This document shows, piece by piece, positions 1-9,867 of a stretch of 39,628 nucleotides of DNA (positions are counted from its first letter, which is position 1; each line of letters starts with the position of its first letter). A program made the translations under genes and the position numbers. The notes under the pieces were generated by a model that saw only the letters and a program-made list of their open reading frames with translations, was not told where the DNA came from and ran no database searches. The stretch is from Candidatus Faecisoma merdavium (GTDB lineage: Bacteria > Bacillota_I > Bacilli_A > RF39 > UBA660). The stretch is taken from positions 1 to 39,628 of the forward strand of contig DVJX01000048.1 in assembly GCA_018716405.1 (NCBI GenBank), given 5' to 3'.

Positions 1-1935
1 TTTCTATTTCCTACAATTATTTTTTCGGATTCTTCTAATAGTGACATAACATTTTCAGCAACTTTTGAAGCTGGATTTACTTATGGAAATGTTTCTGATT
101 GCAATACAGGAACAGGTATATATTATTTTAAAGGTATTAATAAAGTTGGCGATTATGATGTTTGTTTATGGAGCGCTGCAGAAAAACGTGAGACTAGTAT
201 ATTTAGTTGTGAAGATAATTCTATGGAAAAATTTCCGATCACAGTAAATGGTAGTGATGGAAATGAATATTATGGCTATGGATGCAGAAAACCTAATGAT
301 GAGTCAAGTATAGAATATCAGGAACAAACAATATATGTTGGACAAGATATATCTGTTGGTAATATGTTTAGTGATAGTTGTGAAATCATATCTGGACATG
401 AATATGGACATTTAGGCAGTGATAGTCCAGCCAGTAATCCATGTTGGCTTACTGCTGATAAAGAAGGTGTTGTAAAATTAAAAATAAAAAATAAAACTGA
501 TGGTTGGGTAAGATATCTACAAGTCAACATAGAAAGAGCTTATGTCAAAGTGTCTGAATTAGATAATAAATATAAGTATGGATCTGTAAAATCGTGTGAA
601 TTATATAGTGAACACGCAAATTTGGTAAATTTTGATAATTTAAAATTTTGTGGATATCAATATGGGAAAGATGGCGAATTAATAAAAAATTTAACATGTC
701 AAGATACAGGATATGAACCGTTTTTCTTGAATTTTGAAAGTGCTGATGGAATTTTTTATAAAGGCTATGGATGTAGGAAGATTGTAGAAGAAACAGAAAT
801 AAAGTATGAAGATAAGACGATATATGTTGGACAAGATATATCTGTTGGTAATATGTTTAGTGATAATTGCGAAATTATATCTGGTGGTGAATATGGGCAT
901 TTAGGCAGCGATAGCCCAGCTAGTAATCCATGTTGGTTTACAGCTGATAAAGTAGGAAATACAAAAATTAAAGTTACCAATAAAAATACATCACTTACTA
1001 AATATTATAATTTTACAATAAAAAAAGCAATTACAAGCATTTCTGAATTGGATGATAAGTATTATTATGGCTCAGTTAAAGCATGTTCTCTTCTATTTTC
1101 AGGCAAAGATTATGCTAAAATAGTTAACTTTGAACATTTAAAATTTTGCGGCAATACTTATTTTAGTCCATTAAATCCTAGCGTGTTTGAATGTGAAAAT
1201 GACGATTATGAACAATTTGCATTAACTTTTAGTGATGGAACAAAAGTTTATGAAGGTTTTGGCTGTAGAAAAGAAAAAACGGATGAAGATTTTGAATCAA
1301 AGATTTGCAAAGTTGTTTCTTATGTAAAGAAAGTATCAAATGATAAAAATATTTCATTAGAAGGTTTACCGCCTCTGTTAATTAATGGAGTTGAATATAA
1401 CATTAATGATTTGTCTTGTAATAATGATATTTCTTGTAGTGGAGATGAGTGTAATTATTTTTTAGAAAAAGAAATTAAAAATGTTAGAGAACATTGTAAT
1501 ACTGTTTATCAAAATTATTCTTTTAATGAATATGATTCACATGTTGGCCGTATGAATGAATGTATAAGTTTCAACTCGTTTTATGTAGAGTTGGTTAATA
1601 AAGGAATTGTAAATGATTTAGCTAGCTATTGTGGAATATTATCAGAAGGTTTTGCTAGCAAGGTATCTTTCGTTTTAAACATTATAATGATAGCAGGTCC
1701 TATTTTAGCTATTTTATTAGGTTCAGTTGATTTTATTAAAGTAATTACTAATGGTGATGCTAATAAAGAAATGAAAACAGCGTTTAAACATTTTATGATA
1801 AGAGTAGGATTAGCAGCATTACTATTTATAGTGCCTTTGCTTTTATCATTCATATTAAATATATTTATGGCAAATGAAGGCGGATATGACCCTGAAAATC
1901 CATTTTGTAATGTTAATGATTGGAGTGAACAATGA
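1..1935 (+). CDS. 5'-partial Cys-rich tandem-repeat surface protein with C-terminal VirB2/T4SS-pilin-like two-TM segment
   Basis: Frame 1 is open from base 1 (FLFPTIIFSDSSNSDITFSATFEAGFTYGNVSDCNTG...), so the ORF-track start at 223 is internal. Repeated YVGQDISVGNMFSD(S/N)CEIISG.EYGHLGSDSPASNPCW; C-terminus FVLNIIMIAGPILAILLGSVDFIKVITNGDANKEMKTAFKHFMIRVGLAALLFIVPLLLSFILNIFM. Confidence 0.75.
   Translation, partial: FLFPTIIFSDSSNSDITFSATFEAGFTYGNVSDCNTGTGIYYFKGINKVGDYDVCLWSAAEKRETSIFSCEDNSMEKFPITVNGSDGNEYYGYGCRKPNDESSIEYQEQTIYVGQDISVGNMFSDSCEIISGHEYGHLGSDSPASNPCWLTADKEGVVKLKIKNKTDGWVRYLQVNIERAYVKVSELDNKYKYGSVKSCELYSEHANLVNFDNLKFCGYQYGKDGELIKNLTCQDTGYEPFFLNFESADGIFYKGYGCRKIVEETEIKYEDKTIYVGQDISVGNMFSDNCEIISGGEYGHLGSDSPASNPCWFTADKVGNTKIKVTNKNTSLTKYYNFTIKKAITSISELDDKYYYGSVKACSLLFSGKDYAKIVNFEHLKFCGNTYFSPLNPSVFECENDDYEQFALTFSDGTKVYEGFGCRKEKTDEDFESKICKVVSYVKKVSNDKNISLEGLPPLLINGVEYNINDLSCNNDISCSGDECNYFLEKEIKNVREHCNTVYQNYSFNEYDSHVGRMNECISFNSFYVELVNKGIVNDLASYCGILSEGFASKVSFVLNIIMIAGPILAILLGSVDFIKVITNGDANKEMKTAFKHFMIRVGLAALLFIVPLLLSFILNIFMANEGGYDPENPFCNVNDWSEQ
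331..1300 (+). repeat. Intragenic tandem repeat, period 489 nt (163 codons), two near-complete units plus partial third
   Basis: atatatgttggacaagatatatctgttggtaatatgtttagtgat occurs at 331 and 820; GYGCRK/GFGCRK and SELD(N/D)KY.YGSVK.C motifs recur. Confidence 0.85.
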
Positions 1936-2462
1936 AATTATACGTAATTAGACATGGTGAAACTATTGAAAATGCAAGTGATTGTTTATGTGGAAGAATT
2001 AATAGTTCTTTAACAGAGAAGGGAATAGAACAAGCAAAACAAGTAGGAAAATATTTTAAAGATAAAAAAATTGATTTAATCATTAGTTCTCCTTTAGATA
2101 GATGTAAATTAACAGCCCAACTAATAAGTAATGACACACCAATAATTTATTCTGATAGTTTATTAGGACGAGATCATGGAGAATTTACTGGTGTGCCAAA
2201 AAATTCAATAAATTTTGATGATTATTGGAATTACAATAAAGATATACAGTATGAAAAAGCTGAAAGTGTTAAAACATTATATAATAGGGTTGCTAAATTA
2301 ATTGAAGAAATAAAGGAAAAATATAATGGTAAAAATATAATATTAGTTACTCATAGTGGAATAATAAGGGTATTATATTATTACTTTAAAGGAATTCCAG
2401 AAGATGGTATATTAAGTGAAGTAACAATAAAAAATTGTGAAATATTTGAATATGATATATAA
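1932..2462 (+). CDS. Histidine phosphatase family protein (phosphoglycerate mutase-like)
   Basis: N-terminal YVIRHGET motif, SSPLDRCKLTA, and VTHSGIIR second histidine motif. Confidence 0.85.
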   Translation: MKLYVIRHGETIENASDCLCGRINSSLTEKGIEQAKQVGKYFKDKKIDLIISSPLDRCKLTAQLISNDTPIIYSDSLLGRDHGEFTGVPKNSINFDDYWNYNKDIQYEKAESVKTLYNRVAKLIEEIKEKYNGKNIILVTHSGIIRVLYYYFKGIPEDGILSEVTIKNCEIFEYDI

Positions 2463-2472
2463 GGAGGAAAAT

Positions 2473-3654
2473 ATGAAAATATTATCTGTAAATGCAGGTA
2501 GTTCATCATTAAAATTTCAAATGTATGAAATGCCAGAAGAAAAAGTATTAATATCAGGTGTCTTTGAAAGAATCGGTATAGAAAATAGTATGTATACTAT
2601 TAAAATTAATGGTAATAAAACATCTAAAAATGCTTTATTACCAACTCATAAAGAAGCAGTTAAATTATTAGTAAATGAGTTAATTGAAAATAAAGTAATA
2701 AATTCTTTAGATGAAATAAAAGGAATTGGGCATAGAATAGTACAAGGAGCAGATAAATTTGAAAGTTCAGTTGTAATTGATGATAAAGTTATAGAAACAA
2801 TTTCTGAATTAAGTGCTTTAGCTCCATTACATAATCCAGCTGCAGTAATTGGGATAAAAGCTTTTAAAGAAATAATTCCAGATGCAGTTGCAGTTGCAGT
2901 TTTTGATACATCATTCCATCAAACAATGGAAAAGGAAACATATCTTTATGCACTTCCATACAATTGGTATACTGATTATCAAGTAAGAAAATATGGAGCT
3001 CATGGAACTAGTCATAAGTATGTTGCAGATAGATTATCAAAAATATTGAATAGAGAAGATATTAAAGTAATTGTTTGTCATTTAGGTAATGGTGGAAGTA
3101 TTACTGCAATTAATAATGGTAAATGTGTTGATACATCAATGGGATTTACTCCTAATGCTGGTATTATTATGGGAACAAGATGTGGAGATATAGATGTAAG
3201 TATAGTTCCTTATATGATGCAAAAAACTAATCTTACTTATCAAGAATTAGATAATGTAATAAATAAACAAAGTGGCCTATTAGGTATTAGTGGTGTAAGT
3301 AGTGATTCAAGAGATATTGAATCTGGAATTAAAGAAGGCAATGAAAGATGCATTTTAGCACAAAAAATGTTTGTCAGAAAAGTTGTTGATTATATAGCTA
3401 AATATTATGTTTTATTAAATGGTGTAGATGCAATTGCATTTACTGCGGGAATAGGAGAAAATAGCATTTCAACTAGAAAACATATTATTGATTCCTTAAA
3501 AGTGTTAGGTATTAAATTAGATGAAGAAGCTAATAATATTAGAGGAGAAGAAAAATTAATAACAACAAATGATTCAAGTATTCCATGCTATGTAATACCA
3601 ACAGATGAAGAAGTTATGATGGCACGCGATACATATAAATTTATTGAAGGATAA
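2473..3654 (+). CDS. ackA: Acetate kinase
   Basis: MKILSVNAGSSSLKFQMYEM; GHRIVQGA; HLGNGGSITA; GIGENS. Start moved to 2473 behind AAGGAGG RBS. Confidence 0.95.
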   Translation: MKILSVNAGSSSLKFQMYEMPEEKVLISGVFERIGIENSMYTIKINGNKTSKNALLPTHKEAVKLLVNELIENKVINSLDEIKGIGHRIVQGADKFESSVVIDDKVIETISELSALAPLHNPAAVIGIKAFKEIIPDAVAVAVFDTSFHQTMEKETYLYALPYNWYTDYQVRKYGAHGTSHKYVADRLSKILNREDIKVIVCHLGNGGSITAINNGKCVDTSMGFTPNAGIIMGTRCGDIDVSIVPYMMQKTNLTYQELDNVINKQSGLLGISGVSSDSRDIESGIKEGNERCILAQKMFVRKVVDYIAKYYVLLNGVDAIAFTAGIGENSISTRKHIIDSLKVLGIKLDEEANNIRGEEKLITTNDSSIPCYVIPTDEEVMMARDTYKFIEG

Positions 3655-3668
3655 TCCTTCTTTTTTTT
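3646..3668 (+). terminator. Rho-independent terminator whose 3-nt loop is the ackA stop codon
   Basis: GAAGGA-TAA-TCCTTC-TTTTTTTT. Confidence 0.85.
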
Positions 3669-3722
3669 CTAGACATAATCTATTAAATATAGTATAATTG
3701 TTGCAGTAGAAAGTGTGATATT

Positions 3723-4664
3723 ATGTTGTTTAAAAAAATATATAAGATGATAAAAAAATATGATACAATAGTTATTGCTAGGCATATAGGATCTGATCCT
3801 GATGCTTTAGGTAGTACAATAGGTTTAAAAGAAGCAATATTATATAATTTTCCAAATAAAAAAGTTTATACAGTAGGTTCTCCTGCTAGTAGATTTAAAT
3901 ATATTGGAAATACTGATAAATTAGATGAAATAAATTTTAACAATAGTTTATTGATAGTTACTGATACACCTGATAAAAAAAGAATAGATGGTATTGATGT
4001 AAGTAAATTTGGTTTTGTAATAAAAATCGATCATCATCCATTTATAGAGAAATATGCAGATATTGAACTTATAGATGATAATGCTAGTAGTGCAAGTCAA
4101 TTAATAATTGAATTAATAAAAATTAATAATATGAAAATAAATGATACAATAGCTTCAAAATTATTTATTGGGGTAGTTGCTGATACTAATAGATTTTTAT
4201 ATAGTTATACATCTTTTAAGACATTTGAGTTAGTATCATGGTTAATAAAGAAAACAGATTTAAATTTCACACAACTATATCCTAATCTTTATAATAGGCC
4301 ATTTAAAGAAATAAAATTTTTGGGTTATATAGCGTCTAATTTGATAATTACTGAAAATGGCTTAGGATATTTAAAGATTACGGATGAAATATTAAAAAAT
4401 TATGAAGTTGATCCTTCTACTGCTGGAAATTTAATTGAAAATTTGAATAATATTCAAGAGGTAAAAGTTATTGCTCTTTGCAGTGAAGATAAAGGAAATA
4501 ATTATATAAAATGTTCTATAAGATCAAAAGGTCCAATTATAAACGAGTTACTTACCGATTATAATGGTGGGGGTCATATGTATGCTTGTGGAGCAAGACC
4601 AAAAAATTTCGATGATGTAGATAGAATGTTAAAAGATTTAGATGAGTTATGTAAAAATTATTAG
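3723..4664 (+). CDS. nrnA: DHH/DHHA1 phosphoesterase, NrnA-like nanoRNase/pAp phosphatase
   Basis: HIGSDPDALGS, TDTP, KIDHHPF, and C-terminal GGGHMYACGA motifs. Confidence 0.8.
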   Translation: MLFKKIYKMIKKYDTIVIARHIGSDPDALGSTIGLKEAILYNFPNKKVYTVGSPASRFKYIGNTDKLDEINFNNSLLIVTDTPDKKRIDGIDVSKFGFVIKIDHHPFIEKYADIELIDDNASSASQLIIELIKINNMKINDTIASKLFIGVVADTNRFLYSYTSFKTFELVSWLIKKTDLNFTQLYPNLYNRPFKEIKFLGYIASNLIITENGLGYLKITDEILKNYEVDPSTAGNLIENLNNIQEVKVIALCSEDKGNNYIKCSIRSKGPIINELLTDYNGGGHMYACGARPKNFDDVDRMLKDLDELCKNY

Positions 4665-4681
4665 TGATGGGGGAATTTTAT

Positions 4682-5311
4682 ATGTTGGATAAGGTTATAA
4701 AATTATTAAAAACTAAACCATTTTATATTCCTGAAATTTTAATTAAAAATTATAGAAAATTAAATATATCTGATTCAGAACTTATTTTATTAATTTATTT
4801 AATTAATACAACAGATGTTTTTAATCCAAAACAAATTGCTAAAGACCTAAATTTCAAATTAAATGAGGTAATGGAAATATTTAATAGTTTGATTGAAAAG
4901 AATATTATAAAGATTGATATTATAAATAAAAGTGTAAGAGAAGAAATAATTAATTTAGATGAATTATACAATAAATTAGCTTTTGTAATTGTAAATGATA
5001 AAACAAAAGAAAGCAGTAATTTGTTTGATGTTTTTGAAAAAGAATTTGGGCGAACTTTATCACCAATGGATTATGAAATAATAACCGATTGGCAAAAAGA
5101 TTTTGATGATAAATTAATTTTGCTCGCTTTGAAAGAAGCAGTTTTTAATAATGTTACCAATTTAAGATATATAGATAAAATAATTAGAGATTGGAGTAAA
5201 AAAGGTATTAAATCAAAGGAAGACATAATAAAAGACAAAAAAAATTATGAAAGTAAAAAATCAAATAAAAAATTATTTGATTATGATTGGTTAAATGAAC
5301 GAGATAGTTAA
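4682..5311 (+). CDS. dnaD: DnaD-family DNA replication protein
   Basis: N-terminal winged-helix region and C-terminal DnaD domain (FEKEFGRTLSPMDYEIITDWQKDFDDKLILLALKEAVFNNVTNLRYIDKIIRDW); precedes nth as in Bacillus. Confidence 0.85.
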   Translation: MLDKVIKLLKTKPFYIPEILIKNYRKLNISDSELILLIYLINTTDVFNPKQIAKDLNFKLNEVMEIFNSLIEKNIIKIDIINKSVREEIINLDELYNKLAFVIVNDKTKESSNLFDVFEKEFGRTLSPMDYEIITDWQKDFDDKLILLALKEAVFNNVTNLRYIDKIIRDWSKKGIKSKEDIIKDKKNYESKKSNKKLFDYDWLNERDS

Positions 5312-5903
5312 ATATTTAGATGAATTAATACCTAATCCAAAATGTGAATTAAATTATAATAAAGATTACGAATTATTAATTGCAACAATGTTGAGTGCTC
5401 AAACAACAGATAAAAGAGTTAATATGGTAACAAGTATATTATTTAAAAAATATAATAGTTTAGAGTCTTTAAGAAAAGCTGATATTAATGATATTATAAA
5501 TATTATTAAACCAATTGGAACTTACAATAAAAAAGCTAAAAATATTATTGAAATTGCTAATAAATTAAAAGAAAAAAATGATATTGTACCAAATGATAGA
5601 CTATTTTTAGAAAGCTTACCTGGTGTTGGAAGAAAAACAACTAATGTTGTTTTAAGTAATATATATAATGTAGAGTGCATTGCTGTGGATACACATGTTT
5701 ATAGAGTAAGTATACGATTAGGAATTGCTAAAAAAAGTGATGACGTTTATAAGGTAGAAAAGAAATTAAACAAATTTTTTAAAGGTTATAATCTGTGTAG
5801 ATTACATCATCAATTGGTTTTATTTGGAAGATACTATTGTAAAGCAAAAAATCCAAATTGTGAAAATTGTAAATTAAAAAATATATGTAAAAAAGAAGGA
5901 TAA
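5295..5903 (+). CDS. nth: Endonuclease III
   Basis: LLIATMLSAQTTDKRVN, LPGVGRKTTNVVLS, VDTHVYRV, and the 4Fe-4S motif CKAKNPNCENCKLKNIC. Confidence 0.93.
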   Translation: MNEIVKYLDELIPNPKCELNYNKDYELLIATMLSAQTTDKRVNMVTSILFKKYNSLESLRKADINDIINIIKPIGTYNKKAKNIIEIANKLKEKNDIVPNDRLFLESLPGVGRKTTNVVLSNIYNVECIAVDTHVYRVSIRLGIAKKSDDVYKVEKKLNKFFKGYNLCRLHHQLVLFGRYYCKAKNPNCENCKLKNICKKEG

Positions 5904-5915
5904 CCCTTCTATTTT
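5894..5915. terminator. Bidirectional terminator between convergent nth and ponA
   Basis: AGAAGG-ATAAC-CCTTCT with A-rich upstream and T-rich downstream; nth stop in loop, ponA stop at 5909-5911. Confidence 0.6.
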
Positions 5916-8728
5916 ATTTGTACTAATTTGATTTGTGTATCTGTAAAACTTCCGTATTTAATATGATATGTAATAGTATATGTCTCTTTCTTATTTGTTT
6001 GTATATAAGATGTGCTATTAAATACTTGGTTATCTGAATTTCTCATTACAGTACATGTAATAGTTGCTAAATTTGTAATATCATTTATTCCATTAGATAG
6101 TACTATAATTGGTTTTTCTGGTTCGATATATTCATCGCCAATACTTAATGTAATTGTTGAATTCCCATTTATTTGAGTACTTATTACTGAGCCATTATTG
6201 TTTTCTACTGTAAATTCTAAACCACTACTAGCATTGTCTTTAAAAATACTATAACTTGTTTTTACTACAAATGTAGTTGTCTCTGTTACAGGGTAAACAA
6301 AACTTGTATTACTTGTTGTAGAAATTAATTTTAAATTTCCGGTACTATCTTTTATATATATATCATAAACAACAGAACCAATATTTTTATTATTATAATC
6401 TAGATGTTCATTTATCTGTTTTTGTCTTGTTTCTTCATCAGTATATAATTTAGAATACATTTCATTTAGATAATTAGTATCTAAGAAATCAGGTGTTTTA
6501 ATAGCATCCCACGATAATGTATTGTTGCTATAGTTTAGATTTGTTACATTTTCTAATTGACTAAATCTAGTAGATGTTTTTGTTGGTTCAAATCCTTTTT
6601 TAAAGTATGCAGTGTATCTTTGTGATTTTGGAGTGTATTCACTAGGTAACATTGCATTTGGAAGACCATATTCAACTTCTAATTTTACAACTCCACTAGG
6701 TTGTTCCCAACTGGAATTTTCTGTATAAACAGATTTAGCAATTGCTTGGAAAATTCTTTTTACAGAGTAATCACTGAAAGTTAAACAATGCTCTTTTTCT
6801 AAATATTCATAACCATACCAAACAGCAATAGCATAAGAATCATTGAAACTAGCAACCCATCTATCACTTATTGCATTACTTGGTAAATCATGCGCTTTAA
6901 TATCTTCATAACTTAAATTAGTAGTACCAGTTTTAGCTGCATAATTAACACCATTAACACTTAAACCAACTGCATAACCTGCGGTATCTTCTAGAATTTT
7001 TGTTATCATATAAGCAGTTTCTTCACTCATTGCTTTTCTAGTGATAGGTTTTACTTGATATGTTTCTTTAGTTTCACTATACTCAATTTTTGTAAAACTA
7101 TGTGGTTCATAGTAGTATCCACCATTTGAAAATGCTGCATACGCTGCGGCTAAAGTAAGAGGGGATTCACCATTATATCCACCTAATGAGTGAGCTTCGT
7201 GTAAAAAATCTTCTGGTGAAAGTCCTAAATTTGTTACAAATTCTTTAATATTATTTGAATTGTTTTGTTGAAATGCTTTTAAAGCTGGAATATTTCTTGA
7301 GTGTTTTAATGCTTCGTGTAATGTTTGGAAATAATAGTATTTATAATCCCAGTTTCTAAGTTCAATTCCTCCAGTATAAGAATATGGTTCGTCAGTAAAT
7401 GGAGTATAAGTTGACCAGTTATTATACTGTATTCCAGGTCCATAATCATATAAAGGTTTAGCAGAAGAGCCAATTTGTCTATTCAAATCTGTAGCTAAAT
7501 TTTTTCCTCTAACAACTCTGTTTCTTCCACCACCTACAGCTTTGATTTCACCTGTATTAACATCTAATACAATTGATGATCCTTGAACATACTCATCTTT
7601 CCATTCATAAAGTGTTCCATTCATTACTCCTGCCATAGTTTCTTGCATAGATTTATCCATTGTAGTATAAATTTTCATAGGAACTTCATATGGATTGTTT
7701 CCAGTTCTATCTATAACTTCTTCCACTACAGTATCAATGAAATCTTGATATGTATTGGTAGAAGTTTCTTCTTCTTTTTTTACTAATAATTTATCAACAG
7801 TTAATTCTTTAGCAATATTATATTCTTCTTCATTAATATAACCATGTCTTAACATTAGGCTTAAAACGGTTTGTCTTCTTTCTTCACAAGCATCCGGATA
7901 AAGATAAGGGTTATAAGCATTAGGAGCTTGGAAAAGTCCTGCTATCATAGCGGCTTCAGCAACATTTAATTCACTAGCGCTTTTCCCAAAATAATCTTGA
8001 CTTGCTTGTTCAACTCCACGGTTAGAACCACCTAAGTTATTAGAGTTAACATAAAATTCAATAATTTGTTCTTTAGTATAATGAGTTTCAATTTCAAAAA
8101 CTGATACATAAATATCGGTAAATTTACGAATAATACCTTCTATTCCTTTATCTTCAGTGGAAGTAAAAGCGTTTTTAGATACTTGCATAGTAAGGGTTGA
8201 AGCACCACCACCACCTTGACCTAATATTTGACTAATAGAAGCTTTTAAAAATCTTGGCAAATCAACGCCACTATGTTGAAAAAATCTTGAATCTTCAGTA
8301 GCAATAATAGCATCAATTAAAGATTGTGATAATTCATCATATGTAACTTTTTGGCGCATTTCATCACCGATTTTGGCAAATTCTTCGCCATTGGCTAAAT
8401 ATAAGATAGTAGCATCTTTATTATATAATTTTTCTTCTGTAAACGAAGGAGCTGTGGCAACTATATAAGCACCAAAAGATATTCCTAAAATCAAACAAAA
8501 TATAGCAAAAGAAAAACAGAAAATCATAAATGATTTAAATATTTCTATTTTATTTAATTTCTTCTTCTTTTTTTTAGTTGTAAGAAAATATATCATTCCA
8601 ATAAATAGCATTAACAATATAGTTGGAATAAAACTTATTAAAAATGTTCCTACAATTAAAATAATTAAGCTAATAAATGCTGCAATAATTATTTTTTTAT
8701 TTTTCTTCCAAATTTTTTTCATTTTCAT
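5909..8728 (-). CDS. ponA: Class A penicillin-binding protein (transglycosylase/transpeptidase) with C-terminal Ig/FN3-like extension
   Basis: GT51 motifs (ATEDSRFFQHSGVD, GGGGASTLTMQ, NLGGSNRGVEQASQDYFGKSASELNVAEAAMIAG) and transpeptidase motifs (GSSAKP, KTGTTN). Confidence 0.92.
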   Translation of the reverse strand: MKMKKIWKKNKKIIIAAFISLIILIVGTFLISFIPTILLMLFIGMIYFLTTKKKKKKLNKIEIFKSFMIFCFSFAIFCLILGISFGAYIVATAPSFTEEKLYNKDATILYLANGEEFAKIGDEMRQKVTYDELSQSLIDAIIATEDSRFFQHSGVDLPRFLKASISQILGQGGGGASTLTMQVSKNAFTSTEDKGIEGIIRKFTDIYVSVFEIETHYTKEQIIEFYVNSNNLGGSNRGVEQASQDYFGKSASELNVAEAAMIAGLFQAPNAYNPYLYPDACEERRQTVLSLMLRHGYINEEEYNIAKELTVDKLLVKKEEETSTNTYQDFIDTVVEEVIDRTGNNPYEVPMKIYTTMDKSMQETMAGVMNGTLYEWKDEYVQGSSIVLDVNTGEIKAVGGGRNRVVRGKNLATDLNRQIGSSAKPLYDYGPGIQYNNWSTYTPFTDEPYSYTGGIELRNWDYKYYYFQTLHEALKHSRNIPALKAFQQNNSNNIKEFVTNLGLSPEDFLHEAHSLGGYNGESPLTLAAAYAAFSNGGYYYEPHSFTKIEYSETKETYQVKPITRKAMSEETAYMITKILEDTAGYAVGLSVNGVNYAAKTGTTNLSYEDIKAHDLPSNAISDRWVASFNDSYAIAVWYGYEYLEKEHCLTFSDYSVKRIFQAIAKSVYTENSSWEQPSGVVKLEVEYGLPNAMLPSEYTPKSQRYTAYFKKGFEPTKTSTRFSQLENVTNLNYSNNTLSWDAIKTPDFLDTNYLNEMYSKLYTDEETRQKQINEHLDYNNKNIGSVVYDIYIKDSTGNLKLISTTSNTSFVYPVTETTTFVVKTSYSIFKDNASSGLEFTVENNNGSVISTQINGNSTITLSIGDEYIEPEKPIIVLSNGINDITNLATITCTVMRNSDNQVFNSTSYIQTNKKETYTITYHIKYGSFTDTQIKLVQIK

Positions 8729-9278
8729 CTCTCCTTATTTTATCTATAACACTTAAATAATCTAAGCATGGATTATATCCTTGTTTTATTAAATATCCAT
8801 TTTCTACAAAATATTCTTTTGGAATAGATTTACGTTTACTATTATCTAAAAAATTTAACAATTTGTCAATTTCTAACAAATATGTCTCATTATTATGAGT
8901 GAATCTAACAATTATAAATCCAATTCCACCACAATTTTTAATCTTTTTTAAATGTTCAATTTGATGATTATGAATATTGGCTAAAGGGAAATAATCTTTT
9001 TTTGTTTCTTTCGCTTCGAAATCAACATAGTTACCTTTATAGATCCCGTTATAATCTGTTGTTGATGGAATTATAAAGTGTGCTTCTGTTATAACGGCGT
9101 CTTTTCTATTTTTATAATCAACTTTATTTATTGTAATTGGGGTAGGTTTTTTATATATTACTGCAATTTCATTTTTTCTGTAATATACATTTGAATCATT
9201 AATATCATTTTCTAAATTCATACCTCTATTACTATTACTTATTTTAAAATTTCTTTTTATCCCATTTGGGTAATTCAT
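8697..9278 (-). CDS. recU: Holliday junction resolvase RecU
   Basis: NRGMNLENDINDSNVYYRKNEIAVIYKKPTPI; DYNGIYKGNYVDFEAKETKK; paired with ponA as in Bacillus. Confidence 0.92.
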   Translation of the reverse strand: MNYPNGIKRNFKISNSNRGMNLENDINDSNVYYRKNEIAVIYKKPTPITINKVDYKNRKDAVITEAHFIIPSTTDYNGIYKGNYVDFEAKETKKDYFPLANIHNHQIEHLKKIKNCGGIGFIIVRFTHNNETYLLEIDKLLNFLDNSKRKSIPKEYFVENGYLIKQGYNPCLDYLSVIDKIRRDENEKNLEEK

Positions 9279-9395
9279 ATCATCACCATTATTATTATAC
9301 TATATAACAAAAATAATTTAAACTAATTTTGACATGTTTTGTCGAATTTAATGCAATATTTACATATATATGATTTAATAAAAATAGGTGATAAC

Positions 9396-9485
9396 ATGGA
9401 TCATATAGAAGAAATTTTTAATAACATGATTGAAGATATAAAATACATTAAGTTAGCAACTTACTTTAAAAATATGGGAAGATAA
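9396..9485 (+). CDS. Possible 29-aa small protein (MDHIEEIFNNMIEDIKYIKLATYFKNMGR)
   Basis: ATG preceded by AGGTGAT RBS; lies in the recU/gpsB gap; not in the ORF track because of length. Confidence 0.35.
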   Translation: MDHIEEIFNNMIEDIKYIKLATYFKNMGR

Positions 9486-9490
9486 TTTTA

Positions 9491-9520
9491 TTGACAAATT
9501 ATCTTTTTTTGTTATATAAT
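9491..9520 (+). promoter_or_regulatory. Sigma-A promoter for gpsB-rnpB
   Basis: TTGACA (9491-9496), 18-nt spacer, TATAAT (9515-9520). Confidence 0.8.
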
Positions 9521-9537
9521 TTATATGGGTGATATTA

Positions 9538-9867
9538 GTGTATCAAGATAGGGTTGTATTAACTGTAAAAGATATTTATGAAAAAGAATTTAAGCTAGAT
9601 ACAAGGGGGTATCGTCCTCAAGAAGTTGATAAATTTTTAGACATAATTATGCGCGATTATGAAGAGTTTATATCAATAAACAAAGAATTATCTGATGAAA
9701 TTAAGGACTTAACTAATGATAATATGAAATTAAAACAAGAAATTAGAAGTTTAAAAATGAAATTGGATATTCTAAAAGAAAGCGCTGATAATGATACTGG
9801 AAGTAACAGTGTTGATGTTTTAAAAAGATTATCTAATTTAGAAAAAATTATATATGGTAAAGAATAA
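9538..9867 (+). CDS. gpsB: DivIVA-domain cell division protein GpsB
   Basis: VYQDRVVLTVKDIYEKEFKLDTRGYRPQEVDKFLDIIMRDYEEF. GTG at 9538 follows a GGGTGAT RBS better than the track start at 9529. Confidence 0.88.
   Translation: MYQDRVVLTVKDIYEKEFKLDTRGYRPQEVDKFLDIIMRDYEEFISINKELSDEIKDLTNDNMKLKQEIRSLKMKLDILKESADNDTGSNSVDVLKRLSNLEKIIYGKE

Noticed and set aside
223-225. ORF-track start of the repeat protein at 223
   Set aside because: The same frame is open to base 1 with Cys/Tyr/Gly-rich sequence continuing the protein; the Met is probably internal.
318-980. Minus-strand ORFs 318-530, 691-900 and 765-980
   Set aside because: Antisense shadows of the repeated segment; similar proteins arise only because the sense repeat is duplicated, and no RBS was evident.
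7583-7786. Plus-strand 67-aa ORF inside ponA
   Set aside because: Antisense to a well-supported PBP gene, low-complexity Ser/His/Phe composition.
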